64,000 nucleotides of DNA from Callaeas wilsoni (taxonomy: Eukaryota; Chordata; Aves; Passeriformes; Callaeidae). The notes beneath the pieces were generated by a model, which saw nothing but the letters and a program-made list of their open reading frames with translations, was not told where the DNA came from and searched no databases. Where the stretch lies: NCBI GenBank assembly GCA_013398955.1, contig VWPU01017662.1:62001-126000 (forward strand), read 5' to 3'. Both the position numbers and the translations under genes were made by a program. Below, piece by piece: positions 26,950 to 38,227 of this stretch (the stretch's first letter is position 1; the number at the start of each line of letters is the position of its first letter).

Positions 26950-27034
26950 GGGGAGTCGATTTCAGAGCAGTCGAAGTGGTGTAGCCCACACTGGTGGAAT
27001 CTGCTCTTTGCTTAAAGGCGGAGGTGTGAATGAG
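26950..27034 (+). CDS. ADAM22: ADAM22 exon W8: metalloprotease-like domain ([14 protein letters not shown])
   Basis: An 85-nt exon following 'ttttgtcaaag' and before gtaggt. The first G completes TCG (Ser), then it reads [14 protein letters not shown] and [14 protein letters not shown], ending in phase 0. Human reads [28 protein letters not shown]. The acceptor is unusual in that AAAG precedes a G-run, but only this junction keeps the frame and the peptide. Confidence 0.95.
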
Positions 27035-27469
27035 GTAGGTGGGGATACTGGTAGGAGCAAAAAGGGGTGGAAATTTATCTGCATGGAATTTATCAGTGCA
27101 GACATGTTCCTCAAAATATTTAGCTTTTTTTGCTGATGTAGACTCTTAATGCAGCTCTCTAGAAGGGACACTTCAATGAAGAGTGATGAGTGAATAAAGT
27201 CAATACACTTCAAATATGCTTTTCAGCAAATTCTACAGTATCCTGTCATTCATATTTCCAGCCACAATGCCAAGAGAGAAACAGAATTTCTCTTACTTAG
27301 CTTGTCTATAGGCCAGTGTTTAGTTTTCATCTAGCTACCCTTAAGTAAGAATTCTAACACTGTCTATCTGATTTTGCCTTTTTTTGCCTTGATTTGAGAA
27401 AAGCTTCACTTGAATCTGAGATATCTCTGTGCTACTGATTACTTTTCCTACCTTTCTTGTTTCTTTCAG
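27035..27469. other. ADAM22: Intron W8-W9
   Basis: A 435-nt intron, GT-AG, with nothing further recognised. Confidence 0.8.
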
Positions 27470-27560
27470 TTTGGAAAGCCAGACTTAATGGCAGTTACCC
27501 TGGCACAGACCTTGGCCCAAAACATTGGCATTTTCTCAGACAGAAGAAAACTTCTAAGTG
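27470..27560 (+). CDS. ADAM22: ADAM22 exon W9: former zinc-binding helix, inactive
   Basis: A 91-nt exon between 'tcttgtttctttcag' and gtaatt. It encodes [30 protein letters not shown], and the first base of Gly. In active ADAMs this helix is HExxHxxGxxH. Here the aligned stretch is [12 protein letters not shown]: all three zinc histidines and the catalytic Glu are replaced, so it cannot be a metalloprotease. Human ADAM22 (QSLAHNIGIISD as I recall it) still keeps the second His. Confidence 0.97.
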
Positions 27561-29380
27561 GTAATTTTATTTGCTTTTTCACTCTATCTCAAGAGAAAAG
27601 TCTTCAAAGGTGGAGGATCTTGTCATTGTCTTTCTGATATGTACTTTTTCCTTCTGTTTCTTACAATGTTGAAATATTTTTATTTCTTGCAGTAACATGA
27701 GAAGAGTCTGACATATTAATTTTCCTCTGTTTGAATGCTCTAGTATCCTCCTGCTCATAAGTCCTGACAGCACTGGTGTCACCATTTCATCCAAAATAGA
27801 CCATAAAGGTGCCTGCCATTTCCATTCATTTCAGGGAGACTGGTGTCCCACCCACAGACCAAATGGCTGCCATCTTACAACACAAGGGTTGAAATATACA
27901 TTATTTGACCTGGGGATAGTTAGGAGCCCCCTCAGTACTGTTATATAGAACAGTTTTAACAATGCAACTGTTTATTTGTTTTCCTTGATTGACATCCTCT
28001 TGTAGATCACCCAACAAATCCCCTGTTTCTCCTGTAGTTTACCCAAATCTCCAGTATTTGCTACCCTACTGCTACCATTTCTCTGCTGTAACCTTGGTAT
28101 TCAGCTACTTAGTTATCCGTGTTTACCTGCAATGCTTCCATGTTATATGAAGTCCCAGCTTGATATGAATAAAATAAAAATACAGTTTTGAAACAATTTA
28201 GATAATGAACTGGAGTGCAGGCTTACTGGATTGTGTGTGCTTATGTGGCCTATGTTTAAAAAATATGAATTACTATATTGAGTAGTAGAACTCTGCTTAG
28301 GTGGATTTTTTTTCAGGCATTGTGAAGACAATACATAGTGCAGAGATACATCTGCATTTAAAGGGTTTTTTTGCAGATTATGTAATACTATTTTAAAAAA
28401 TACTTAGAAATGTAGGACGGATGCTCTGTCCTACAGATATGTTCAGTGTTCATTTTCCGGCCACATATTTTTGAGTGGATGTAGGAGCGGGGTAAAAGTA
28501 AAAATTATAATAGTGGTGATTCACTTTCTTTATGTCTGAGAGGGGCAGGACACTGTTTTGGTGGGGAGAGAGGAGAATGCAATTGTTAGACAGAGCTTTG
28601 TTCCCTTTCTAATTGTACTTTTAAAATGGAAGCAATAAACTGATGTTCATGTGTACAGTAAGACAGAAGTTACAGAACGTGCAAGTGGAACGCATTTCTA
28701 CTGAAATTGAAGCAAGACACAGCTTTGAAAGCAGAGGATTGAGACCAGAGCAAAGTGATCCCAGCTGGCAGGGCAGAAGGGAGTTGTGTGGGGAAGGGAG
28801 GCAGGCAGGGGAGGAAGAAGGGAGGGAGGGAGAACAGAGGAAGAAGCTGATAGATCCTGCTGTACTACCTTGTGTTTCTTGATCATTCTGTGCTTTTTTT
28901 TCTATCTGAATTATTGTTTAAGGTTTTTCAAGGGAAGATTTTCAAACTCATATTAGCATAGTCGAAAAAGAGAACGAAAAAAATAGATAAGTTAAAATTA
29001 TTCTTTTTTTTAACTCTGAAAATCTGGGAAATTATTGTCATCACACAGGAGAAGACGAGAAAGCTGACTCATGATTTACAAATGCTGAGGGCTAACACTG
29101 CCGTTTCCTCTAATTTCCCTTTAAGAGAAGGAAAGAAAAACAGGACATATTTTGAACCTCAGGATTGCATAGAATCATGTAGAGTTTTTAAAAAAGTTTG
29201 GCAAGGTACACTGATACACTTAAACTAAAGTGTGCAATAAACCAGCAAATTATTCTTTTTAACTTGTCTTGAAATATGAAGTGGAATTGAGTACAGTGTG
29301 CTTTTTATGATAAGAAATGTATTATTTTGGAATCACAGGACTCAAGATGTACCTTTTAATTTTATCCTTTTTTTTGTCAG
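27561..29380. other. ADAM22: Intron W9-W10
   Basis: About 1.8 kb. It contains a polypurine, G-rich tract at 28770-28850. No gene or transposon recognised. Confidence 0.8.
28770..28850 (+). repeat. Polypurine G-rich tract, quadruplex-like
   Basis: About 80 bases that are nearly all A and G on the + strand, with closely spaced runs such as 'aagggagggagggag'. Four G-runs of three or more lie close together (28808-28830), which fits a G-quadruplex pattern on the transcribed-RNA sense strand. Confidence 0.6.
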
Positions 29381-29432
29381 GTGAGTGTAAATGTGAGGAC
29401 ATGTGGTCTGGATGCATAATGGGAGATATGGG
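29381..29432 (+). CDS. ADAM22: ADAM22 exon W10: LGI-contact tryptophan segment
   Basis: A 52-nt exon between 'ttttttgtcag' and gtaaga. GT completes Gly from W9, then it reads [16 protein letters not shown] plus two bases of Gly. Human is [16 protein letters not shown]. The Trp of this motif (human W398) is, from the published LGI1-ADAM22 structure as I recall it, a core contact with the LGI1 EPTP repeat, and it is kept here. Confidence 0.95.
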
Positions 29433-31330
29433 GTAAGACATTTCACTAGAGGAAAGTCATGTTCTTCATGCATTCTTCAGTGACATAAAGGAAAGGTGTG
29501 AAAAGTTTTCTCTTCTGTGGTTCAGCAGAATATTTTCGATGACTCATTTTTCAGAAAGTAAGGTATTAGCTATATACCATACAGAGACGCCTTCAAAGAA
29601 ATATGAGAATAAGTGAGTTCATGAAAAGGGTATGTGAGGATTTTTGGTGAATGCTGATTAAACTTGGAAAGCACAAGCCTCAGCAGTCAAGCCAGGTCAT
29701 TGCAGAGAAGCAGAAGCAGGTGTAGCTTCTTTTCTCATGCAAATTTGCTATTGAGTTGTGGAAACAAACAATGACACACTCTAGTTCTTGAAATCCTATA
29801 ATCAAATTTCTGAGGCATGTCTCATTTTCAGTGTTTTTGTTGGAATGTTTCATCTATCTCTATCATTTTTTATTGCCTGGTTTGTGTGATATTGTTAGAA
29901 AAACTGCCCCCATTGGAGGCTATGTTCATACCCATGTGTAGTGCCACTGGAGAGATTTTAACATAATGACTGGTGAATCAGCAAATTTTTGCTGCTGGAT
30001 GAAATTTGATGCTTTCTGAAGTATATTCAGACCCTAACAATTTTATTACAAGCCTGTCTTTTATCATGCATATGAATTACATTGTATTCTAGTTTTAGAT
30101 ATGAATTACATTGTATTCTAGTTTTAGATATAGACAGAGGTCAGTTTTTAATTAATTTTGAATAGATCCACAAATTTTCACAATAGCTTTGTGGTCAGAA
30201 AAATTTTGAACGAAGAAGTATATCTCATTCGAACTTCTTTGAAAGTGTGAATGTGTGCCCTTTTCACCTTAGTATACCTGAAAACATACCTGGTAGGATT
30301 TTTCTGATTTTTAGTAAGCTAAAAAGTCTGTCTGAGAGGCATTTTTGATTCCTATAAAAGTTAGACGTTATCATGTTAGGGGCTTTAAATTCTTTATCTG
30401 AAGTTCAAACCTTTCAAATAATTGGGTACATGAAAAAACCTTGTATTTACCTATCTTATTGCTGAACTTTGAGGAAATCCACAGCCTCTGTAGTGTTTAG
30501 ACCTAATTCATGAGCATTACAGATGGAAAAAGCCAATTATGTTTTGGAAGCTCTCTCTCCCAGCAGTGCAGGACAGCACTTTGGCTAATATTTTTATATC
30601 CGGTGGTGAGCTGGTAGAGGAAAGCCCTTGAGACTCCAAAATCTCCTTGAAGCTTAAGTGCTTTCATGACTATGGACTTGAATGTAAAGATCACTGCGGT
30701 TGCCTTGGGAAAAGTTATTTCCCTGTGGAAAGGATCCATGCAAAGATTCTCTGCATCAGGTTTTTTTTAGGTGAGGCACTATGCCTCAAGGGAACTCTGT
30801 ACTCAGTTGAAATTTACTGAGTGGGACACTTGACAAAGGGAAGCTGAAATGTTAGGTGGTGTTTGTAGAAGCATGTTTAAAATGACGTAACTCTACTATA
30901 TAAAAATCTATGGGTCAGGAGAACAATTTCCTCTAAGAGAGAAGCAAATTATAAGCTGTCTTTATCTCCTGCAGTTTGTATGGGAGGAAAGAAATGTATT
31001 TCCGAGATCAGGCCTGTTAGTGGAACAAGTCACGCTTGTGAGAACTATGCACTGTAATCGTATTTGTGGTGTTTGACATGTAAAAACGTAGTGAAATGTT
31101 CTGAGACTCTCACTTTCCATGAGCTTCTGTATCATTGTTGAAATTTCCTTGTTATTTACTGAAAGGATTTTCAAATTAGATAGACTTGCAAACAGATAGT
31201 CACTGTGATTCTGAATAGTATGTTTTCATTCTTTTTCTGAAGTATAATGTTATATTGCTTCTCTTTCAAAAAAAGAAAATACAGTGTAAAAAGCTCCAGA
31301 GAAAGTAATCCTTCTGCCTTATTCTGTTAG
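29433..31330. other. ADAM22: Intron W10-W11
   Basis: About 1.9 kb, AT-rich, with a perfect 29-bp tandem duplication at 30072-30129. Nothing else recognised. Confidence 0.8.
30072..30129. repeat. Perfect 29-bp tandem duplication
   Basis: Two adjacent identical copies of a 29-mer that begins atgaattaca and ends gttttagat (30072-30100 and 30101-30129). No mismatches were seen, so the duplication is probably recent or an assembly effect. Confidence 0.9.
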
Positions 31331-31430
31331 GTATTATCTTCCAAGCAAGTTCTCCGAGTGTGATATTGAAGAGTATCATGAATTTTTAAACAATGGAGGT
31401 GGAGCCTGCCTTTTCAATAAACCAACTAAA
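31331..31430 (+). CDS. ADAM22: ADAM22 exon W11: end of metalloprotease-like domain (YYLP)
   Basis: A 100-nt exon after 'ttattctgttag' and before gtaagc. The first G completes Gly, then it reads [33 protein letters not shown], phase 0. Human is [33 protein letters not shown]. The two tyrosines (human Y408 and Y409) are recalled LGI1-contact residues and are intact. Confidence 0.97.
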
Positions 31431-34400
31431 GTAAGCATTACATTAACGTTGAATATTATTTCCATTCTATTGCTAATTTAGATGAAACCAAGAAAAATGA
31501 AAATTATAAAGTTGGAAAAACACCTGTAGTTTTGATAGTTCTGGTTCTTTCTAAGTTATAACTATTCTGGTAAGATATGGGAGTAAGTAGATTATTTTAG
31601 TTCATAGTAGTTTAGAAATTATGTTTAAATACATTTCTAATAAAGTGGTGTCATGTCCAGTAGAGTATCAACAGCCTCTGATTGAGAATCACCCTTCAAG
31701 CAATTTGTTCTGAATATTGTAAATAAAATACAATTTTGTATTATATTATATTATTTTATTGTATTATATATTACAATTGAATGTATTTGCTGAGATTTCA
31801 AGTGTCTTGGTAAACTTTTGCACAGCTTGAATTCTCATTTGCATTGAATCAATGTCTTTTGGTACTAATCTCTGGAAGCTGAAATGGGATTGTTTTTATG
31901 TCACATCTGTCACAAGCTGCTTCTTTAGCCCCCACAGGGGCTGCAGTGCCCTACCACCAGACATTTAAGGGAAATAAGTGCAAAGCAAGGCTAAAAAGCT
32001 CCAGCCAAGATGCAAGGTCTGCAATGGAGGATTTGCAGCAGTGTTTCAGTATATTCCTGGTCTGTTTACTGAAGCATGTGTTAAAATGTAAAGCAAGCAG
32101 TGCAATGGTCTTGACTCTTTTCTATATATAATTAATGTTAACCTGTATTTAATGGCTGTCTTTCAACAAGCAAAGGAAAGAGGCTAAGGTGGAAAGACAG
32201 TCCAATGTGGAAAAAAGACTTATCTGCTAACTGAAGTAGTCACAGATGTAAAAGAGAAGAAAGTCAATTCAGGAGTGATGCATGTTCCTTCTGGTGAACC
32301 TGAGAAAAAGTGCATCTTCTGACAACCACAAAATTTCAATAAATGTTAAAGAAGGGAACAGAAAGCATCAAATCTGGACAAGCTGAGTCTGCTTACCTCT
32401 TAAAGGTTTCTTTTGATGAAATAGTATATTATTAAAAGTGGAGAGAAAGAACTGTAATTAATTAATAAGAAGTAAAATTTCTTATTTAAAATGTACCTGA
32501 GTTTTAAAGTTTGCTCTTTTCCATCTCATTAAAGGTGGAGAGAAATACTGGTAGATTTATTCATTTGCCGAGTGTATTGTTTATATTGTGCAATGTGTCT
32601 TACTTGGTTTTATTTTAGCGATTGTGTTCATTTACACATCTGTCAGTTGGGAAAAAACCCATTATTCTCCTTTCAATTTAGTTTGGCAGCACTTCTGGGG
32701 TTTTTTTGATGCCATGCAAAAATATGAGTTAGATGTGGAAGGCAGGGTGATTTAGTCTCTTTTATGTATTGTGGTTTGGGTTGGTTTAAAGGTTTTGTCA
32801 GTGGATGTCTGTCTAATTAACAAAGCTGTCAAAGATGTGTTTCCTAGCAAGAGTGGTGAGACACAAACTTGTTTTTGCTTTTCAAGCGTTATGAGATAAA
32901 GGAAAGCTGATGTGACAAGGTGCAGTGTTTGGCAGTGCTCCACTGTTAGATTAGCTATAATCCCAAAAATTACATCAATGGCTGCTGGAGCAGATTGAAC
33001 ATATGCTCTTTTCAAATGAGTGGATGAATGATATGACTTTGGGGAAAGGTTATCCAATTTGCTTTTAATGTTTGGTTTTTTTTCTTCAATTGTCTTCAAT
33101 TTCATATTTAGCTGTCCCTATGTACTGCAGCAAATTGGCCCAATATTTTAAGGCAGAATGCTCTGTTACTGCCATCTCTTTTTCTCTGTTGTGCAGCACA
33201 CTGAGAGATGTTGAAGAAGTTAAGATATCTGCAAAAATACGTAGGAAACAAGCAGTTTTAACAACTCATTAATAATTCTAAAATCTTGCATACATTTTAT
33301 GTTAAATTCTACATATGCATTGCATGCTGCAGTCAAGTTTCCATTTCAATAGGGGATCTAATAATAGTGCATCAGCCTGTGCCAGGCTGTGGTTTGTGGC
33401 ACAGTGAAGTACGTGGGGTGATGCTCCATCCTGTGGGCTCCTGACAGAAAGGCAGCAGCCAGGAGAATTGCTCTACACCATGTACGATGTACTTGTGCAG
33501 ATGGCTCAGGAGCAGAGTGATTTTTGGAATGGTCCTAGTTTAACTGGAGAACTCGGAGGATGATCTGCAAAATTTTAGTCTGGTGACACACTTAAATGCC
33601 TTCTCATTTATGCAATAAAAGCTACTATTATGTTTTCTTATGTCCAAAGGAAAAAATTATTTTCTTTTAGAAGAATCACCTTTAAAAGTTTTAGGAAGAC
33701 AGAAAAAATTATACTGGAAAGAACAGAATGTAAGTGTCCCTTAGAAGAGATTATGGCATACAAATATACAGGTGTTGATATTTTAAGTTACAGTCCAGTG
33801 GGAAGGCTGAAAGGAAAGGGAGGAAGCCTCACTAGCAATACTTCTTGTGCACATCTGCCTGTGATACATACTTATAGAAAACTACTGAAAGTTCCCAACT
33901 GTGGTAGAGGAAAATGGAAAAAAAAATCCAACTGCAACAAAAACTGACAAGGAAACCCAGCCTCTCTCCTTTCCAAGCATTTCTGAGCCACATAAAAGGA
34001 CTACTTTTTATGACTATTACTTCTGAGCTTACAATGCAGGCTTTAACCTTTCAGCCCTTGTCACTTGAACTCCAAAACAACAGCAATTGCAACCACTGTG
34101 AAGATAATGAAATTGTCATATCTTTAAATTGTTTTTTCCTTTATTGTCACACCTTTGTTTTTCACTGTAGCTTCTGCTCAAACTTTACTGCTCAAACTGT
34201 AAAGCTGACACCTATGCACAGAAGATACCATGTGACTCGGCAGCACTGCTGTGTTAATTTTCAGCAGTGTTCATTCTCTGTATGCTTCTCTTGTGTTTTT
34301 TCAGTCTGTGTCTCCTTAAGTCATGGGTATTGTTTTTTAGTTAATGCATTTGGAGTTCTAGCTTAAAAACCATGTTGCAGAGAGTAAATATGACAATGAT

Positions 34401-34445
34401 TCCCTTAAAAGAGACATGCTGTTTGATTTCTGAATTTTCATGCAG
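31431..34445. other. ADAM22: Intron W11-W12
   Basis: About 3.0 kb, AT-rich, with a TATTA-type low-complexity stretch at about 31733-31779. An open frame of 150 codons at 33914-34366 has no recognisable domain and no splice link to the ADAM22 frame. Confidence 0.8.
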
Positions 34446-34517
34446 CTTCTGGATCCTCCAGAATGTGGCAATGGCTTTGTGGAAGATGGAGAGGAATGTG
34501 ACTGTGGGACAATAGCG
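34446..34517 (+). CDS. ADAM22: ADAM22 exon W12: start of disintegrin domain
   Basis: A 72-nt exon, phase 0 at both ends, between 'gaattttcatgcag' and gtaagt. It encodes [24 protein letters not shown]. ECGNGxVExGEECDCG is the family signature that opens the disintegrin domain. Human has [14 protein letters not shown]. Confidence 0.97.
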
Positions 34518-34951
34518 GTAAGTGCAATGTACTTTAAATTAGTAACTAGATTTTCCCAAAGGTTGGTACTGCACATTGCTGCTGTTAACAATAAGTGGAG
34601 GAAGACAAGCAGGGTGACGGTCGTGTGCCCAAGGATCCACAGTAATAGCTGCCTGTGCAGAATCAGACCTTCAAAAACATTAAAGAAAGCATTTTCCTAG
34701 ATGGAAACACTCGTCAGTGCTAAGATGCTAGTATTTAATGACTGACAATATGAAGTTAGAAAAAATTATTTTTTTATCTTGCACAGGAAGCAGCAGTTTC
34801 ATGTCCCACAAGTACATGCCTTTTTCTGCCTCCAGGTGCCTAAAAGAATGAATAAAAATCCATTCAGGTAGCGTGCTAAGAGGAGAAGTATTAAGAGCTT
34901 GGGGTTCATGTGCTTTTCCCATGTATTGTGTTCTGTGTGTGTGTCCCTCAG
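34518..34951. other. ADAM22: Intron W12-W13
   Basis: A 434-nt intron. A short (TG)n stretch precedes the acceptor. Nothing else recognised. Confidence 0.8.
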
Positions 34952-35044
34952 GAGTGTGCCAGTGAAGGAGGAGAGTGCTGCAATACCTGCACCCTGACCG
35001 CGGGCTCCCAGTGCAGCAACGGGCTCTGCTGTCGGAAGTGCCGG
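34952..35044 (+). CDS. ADAM22: ADAM22 exon W13: disintegrin domain
   Basis: A 93-nt exon in phase 0 between 'gtgtgtccctcag' and gtaagg. It encodes [31 protein letters not shown]. Human is [31 protein letters not shown]. All cysteines of the disintegrin pattern are conserved. The 3' half is GC-rich relative to its introns. Confidence 0.96.
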
Positions 35045-35383
35045 GTAAGGGCAGTGACCTTCACTGCAGCATCCTGCTGGGAATGCATCCAGATGGCTGC
35101 AGGCACTACAGCACATGTGTTTTCCCTTGCAGACCTTGTGATTACTCTTCTGAAAGCTTACCTTTTAAAACTGGCTGAAATCTGATTTTTCTGAGGCTGT
35201 ACTCTGTCATTTAGGCTTGGCTCTTTGGGGCAGGGACTGTCATCAAACGCAGAGGTAAATTAAATCCTTCCAGTTTCAGACAAGTTTGAATCAAGCTGAA
35301 GTTCTATGAGATCTCATTAGACATCCTTGCTTAAAGGATGAATTAACCATAAAAATTTTGTTAGTTGTCCTTGTTTTTTCACT

Positions 35384-35563
35384 ATGAGAGTGGTGAGGCA
35401 CTGGAACAAGTTGCCTAGAGAAGCTGTGGATGCTCCATCCCTGGAAGTGATCAAGGCCAGGTTGGGTGGGGCTTTGAGCAAGTGGAAGGTGTTCCTGCCC
35501 ATGGCAGTGGAGTTAGATGATCTTTAAGGTCCCTCCCAACCCCAGGCATTCTGTCATTCTGTG
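35384..35563 (+). mobile_element. CR1 LINE 3'-end fragment, relatively young
   Basis: Characteristic avian CR1 3' sequence in sense orientation: 'gtggtgaggcactggaacaa', 'gttgcctagagaagctgtgg', 'ccctggaagtgatcaaggcc', then 'gatgatctttaaggtccct' and the terminal 'cattctgtcattctgtg'. It is 5'-truncated. It is better preserved than the other CR1 pieces in the window. Confidence 0.93.
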
Positions 35564-36692
35564 AACATGCACATCCTTTCCCATGTGCCACTCCCAAAGC
35601 CATACATGTTGCTCTGGATTTGCCCCATGAGACTGAATGGGAAAATCATACCACCGAGTATCTGAGGGAAGGATATAGTAAAAAGCACAAAAGCGCAGCC
35701 AGCAGAATTACTCAGGATTCATCTAAAAGAGACCTGACTTCAGTTTCAGTTTGGTCTGCCTATGTCTCCCTGTGTTTGGACTGACTGAAATCCCATTGAG
35801 TAAAGGGATTCAAGCCCTATGCAAACTGTAAGTTATTCTTCTTGATACATCAGTAAATAGTAAAAGGAGGTTTAACCAGATCGTGGCTGTAAGGGAACCC
35901 TGCTAAATATGACTTCGAGTAGTTGTTTGTACTCATTTAGTAATAAAGATAATTAATATTAATGTAATTAAAACTGTTGTATACTATGTGTGATATTTTT
36001 ATCTTTGTCTGTGCACATTTGAGGGTTTCATTTCCTTAGGAGAATCATTAATAATAACTGTGGACCATATTCTTGACTTTGTGCTCATCCTAAGGTTAAA
36101 AAAAGAAAAAGCACAGATTATGCTGGAACAGATCACATTTCCCTAAGTACATTCCTTTTTTTAAAGTAATTAAAAAAAAAAAAATCAGCAGATTACCAGT
36201 GTGGGTGAATTTTGTTCAAGAATCCAAGTCATATATGCACCATATTAAAGGCTATCAGAACAAAACTAAGCTTTTGTATACCTGTCTTATTTTTTTGCCA
36301 TTGAGAAAAGGGTTTATCTACTTACAGAGTGGCAAGGGTGAGTGAATGAACAGAAAAGTAGAATTTTACAGATCATATATCCCTAGGAGGTGTTTATCAG
36401 GACAACTCAAAAAACCATATATAACAGTTCCCAAACTTGGGGTTATTTTCCCCTGTAATATCCTGCCTGAAAGCAGGAGTGAAGGGGGGATTGCAAGCAA
36501 TACATGGTGATTATACATCCCAGAATTCTGTAGTGTCTCTGACAATGTTCGTGTCTGTCTGCATTTTTCCAGCATCTGGTAAAAAAATGAAGCTGAGGAC
36601 TGAGAAAGTACCATAGTCTAGCTCTTCCACTGGTGTTCACACCAGCTGTGGAGTTAGCAGTTGTCCCCCAAAAAATTTACGTGCATGCAGAT

Positions 36693-36752
36693 CAAAAACA
36701 AACAAAAAAAAAACAACCAAAAAACCCCAAACAAACAAACAAACAAAAAAAA
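36693..36752. repeat. (CAAA)n / A-rich simple repeat
   Basis: About 60 bases of A-rich sequence including several perfect CAAA units. It could be the decayed tail of a retro-insertion, but no body was recognised upstream. Confidence 0.85.
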
Positions 36753-37484
36753 TCACAGGCCTGCAAAATGAAGTGACTATCATAGTGTTAAGGAAACTTT
36801 GAGGAAAAATAAGGAGTCTGTAGTATGTCCATGACCAGAAACACTAACAATTGCCTCAAATGAGATGTCTTCCTTCTTTTCCAGGTCTTGAGACTTAGCA
36901 CATAATTCTTTAGCCAAAACGTCTATATTAGGTCACTGGTACACTTTCCATTGTTAAATATCCACTCCCTTAGAAAATGGTGTCAAACTGTACAGAATTC
37001 AGTACATTTATTAATAGTTCCTCTTCTGCAACAACAATGGGGGATTAAAATAACCAAAGTGTTTATACATAGAGCTCTGCGGTGTTCTTCATCCCTAGAG
37101 AGAAGATCAGGATCACTCCTTCCATTCTGTAAAGAAGAGTAAAATAGTCATAAAAAGGCACAGTGACCTGGTAGGATAACGCTGCCGGCCACTGCAGTAT
37201 TGGTTTGGACACCCCCAGGAGTCCTCTGTCCCAGGAGAGACTTCTGCTGCTCAGCCCCACAATCCATGCCCTTGGGAGGGGGTGCCTCAGAGAGTGGCAC
37301 CACTTGCACAAGTAAATGGCTTGAGTGGTGCAGCATACACACCAGGGAAAGGAAAGTCTTCCCACTTCAGTCAGCACATGAGTATATCCCATTTTTTATT
37401 TTAGATAAAACTGTAAGGAATCATTGCATTTAAGGCAAGATACGGAGAAACCAAGACACTAATTTTCTGTGCTTTTTTTCCCAG

Positions 37485-37565
37485 TTTGAACCTAAAGGAG
37501 TTTTGTGTCGAGAAGCAGTGAATGATTGTGATATTGCAGAGAACTGCACAGGAAATTCCAGCCAG
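37485..37565 (+). CDS. ADAM22: ADAM22 exon W14: disintegrin loop
   Basis: An 81-nt exon, phase 0, between 'gctttttttcccag' and gtgatt. It encodes [27 protein letters not shown]. Human is [36 protein letters not shown] is the disintegrin loop, where integrin-binding ADAMs carry xECD. NCT and NSS are sequons. The donor gtgatt departs from consensus at the +3 to +5 positions. Confidence 0.97.
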
Positions 37566-37680
37566 GTGATTTTTGTGTCTTCTGTTCATGAGACAAAAAC
37601 CCTCACCTGTAATCTCGAAATCACTCTGAATGTTTTGTATAACATGGCGTATAAAAATTGTGTTAAATCTGTTGATGCTG

Positions 37681-37731
37681 ATAAAACCAGAATGATACTG
37701 AAATGATTTTTCAGTATCATTCTGGTTTTAT
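37681..37731. repeat. Perfect 23-bp inverted repeat with 5-nt loop
   Basis: The left arm 37681-37703 starts ataaaaccag and ends tactgaaa; the right arm 37709-37731 is its exact reverse complement. The spacer is tgatt (37704-37708). On either strand this folds into a long hairpin without mismatches. It starts 115 nt downstream of the W14 donor. Confidence 0.95.
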
Positions 37732-37830
37732 ACATATACATATATATATGTTTAAAATATATATGTATGTACATATGTATATACAATATATATATGTATA
37801 AAATATATGTGTGTATATATATGTATATAC
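37731..37830. repeat. (TA)n / (TATG)n microsatellite
   Basis: About 100 bp of alternating TA, TATG and ACATA units directly after the inverted repeat, with only brief interruptions. Confidence 0.93.
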
Positions 37831-37904
37831 AACAACTTTTGTTGTATACTTTGCTTTCTTGCTTGTCTGATCAATGATCTATTACTTATTTTCTCTTTCT
37901 ATAG

Positions 37905-37955
37905 TGTTCTCCTAATATCCATAAAATGGATGGATATTCATGTGATAACAGACAG
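37905..37955 (+). CDS. ADAM22: ADAM22 exon W15: disintegrin/Cys-rich junction
   Basis: A 51-nt exon, phase 0, between 'tttctctttctatag' and gtaatt. It encodes CSPNIHKMDGYSCDNRQ. Human is CAPNIHKMDGYSCDGVQ. It marks the passage from disintegrin to Cys-rich domain. Confidence 0.95.
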
Positions 37956-38227
37956 GTAATTAGGACTTCACTTTGTATTACATTCTTTCTGCTGTTATAG
38001 ATTGCTTTTTATAAATTTTGTTTTAAGATCTTTGGATATCACTTGGGACAGTTCTGGCAACATTCATGAGTTTTGGGTGCTAGTCATATTTTAGATGAAA
38101 AGAAGATAGAATCACATATTAGTTGCCTCAATATAAAGCATGTGACTAATCTTTATGTTAAAGAAATACAAATTTTGGAAAATCAAGTAATTTGAAATAT
38201 TTTCTGTATCTTTTTCTTTCTTTCTAG
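37956..38227. other. ADAM22: Intron W15-W16
   Basis: A 272-nt AT-rich intron with a good pyrimidine tract before the acceptor. Nothing else was seen. Confidence 0.8.

Larger units (their letters stand above)
35045..37484. other. ADAM22: Intron W13-W14
   Basis: About 2.4 kb. It holds a well-preserved CR1 fragment (35384-35563) and an A-rich (CAAA)n stretch (36693-36752). Confidence 0.8.
37566..37904. other. ADAM22: Intron W14-W15 with hairpin and AT microsatellite
   Basis: A 339-nt intron. Nearly half of it is a 23-bp perfect inverted repeat (37681-37731) followed at once by about 100 bp of TA/TATG repeats. Confidence 0.85.

Noticed and set aside
33914..34366. Plus-strand open frame of 150 codons just before exon W12
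   Set aside because: Cys- and Phe-rich low-complexity translation of AT-rich intron. It has no ADAM or other domain and is not linked in phase to W11 or W12.
37485..37565. Functional integrin-binding disintegrin loop
   Set aside because: The loop is CREAVNDCD as in other ADAM22 proteins. Nothing in it suggests a changed integrin motif in this species.
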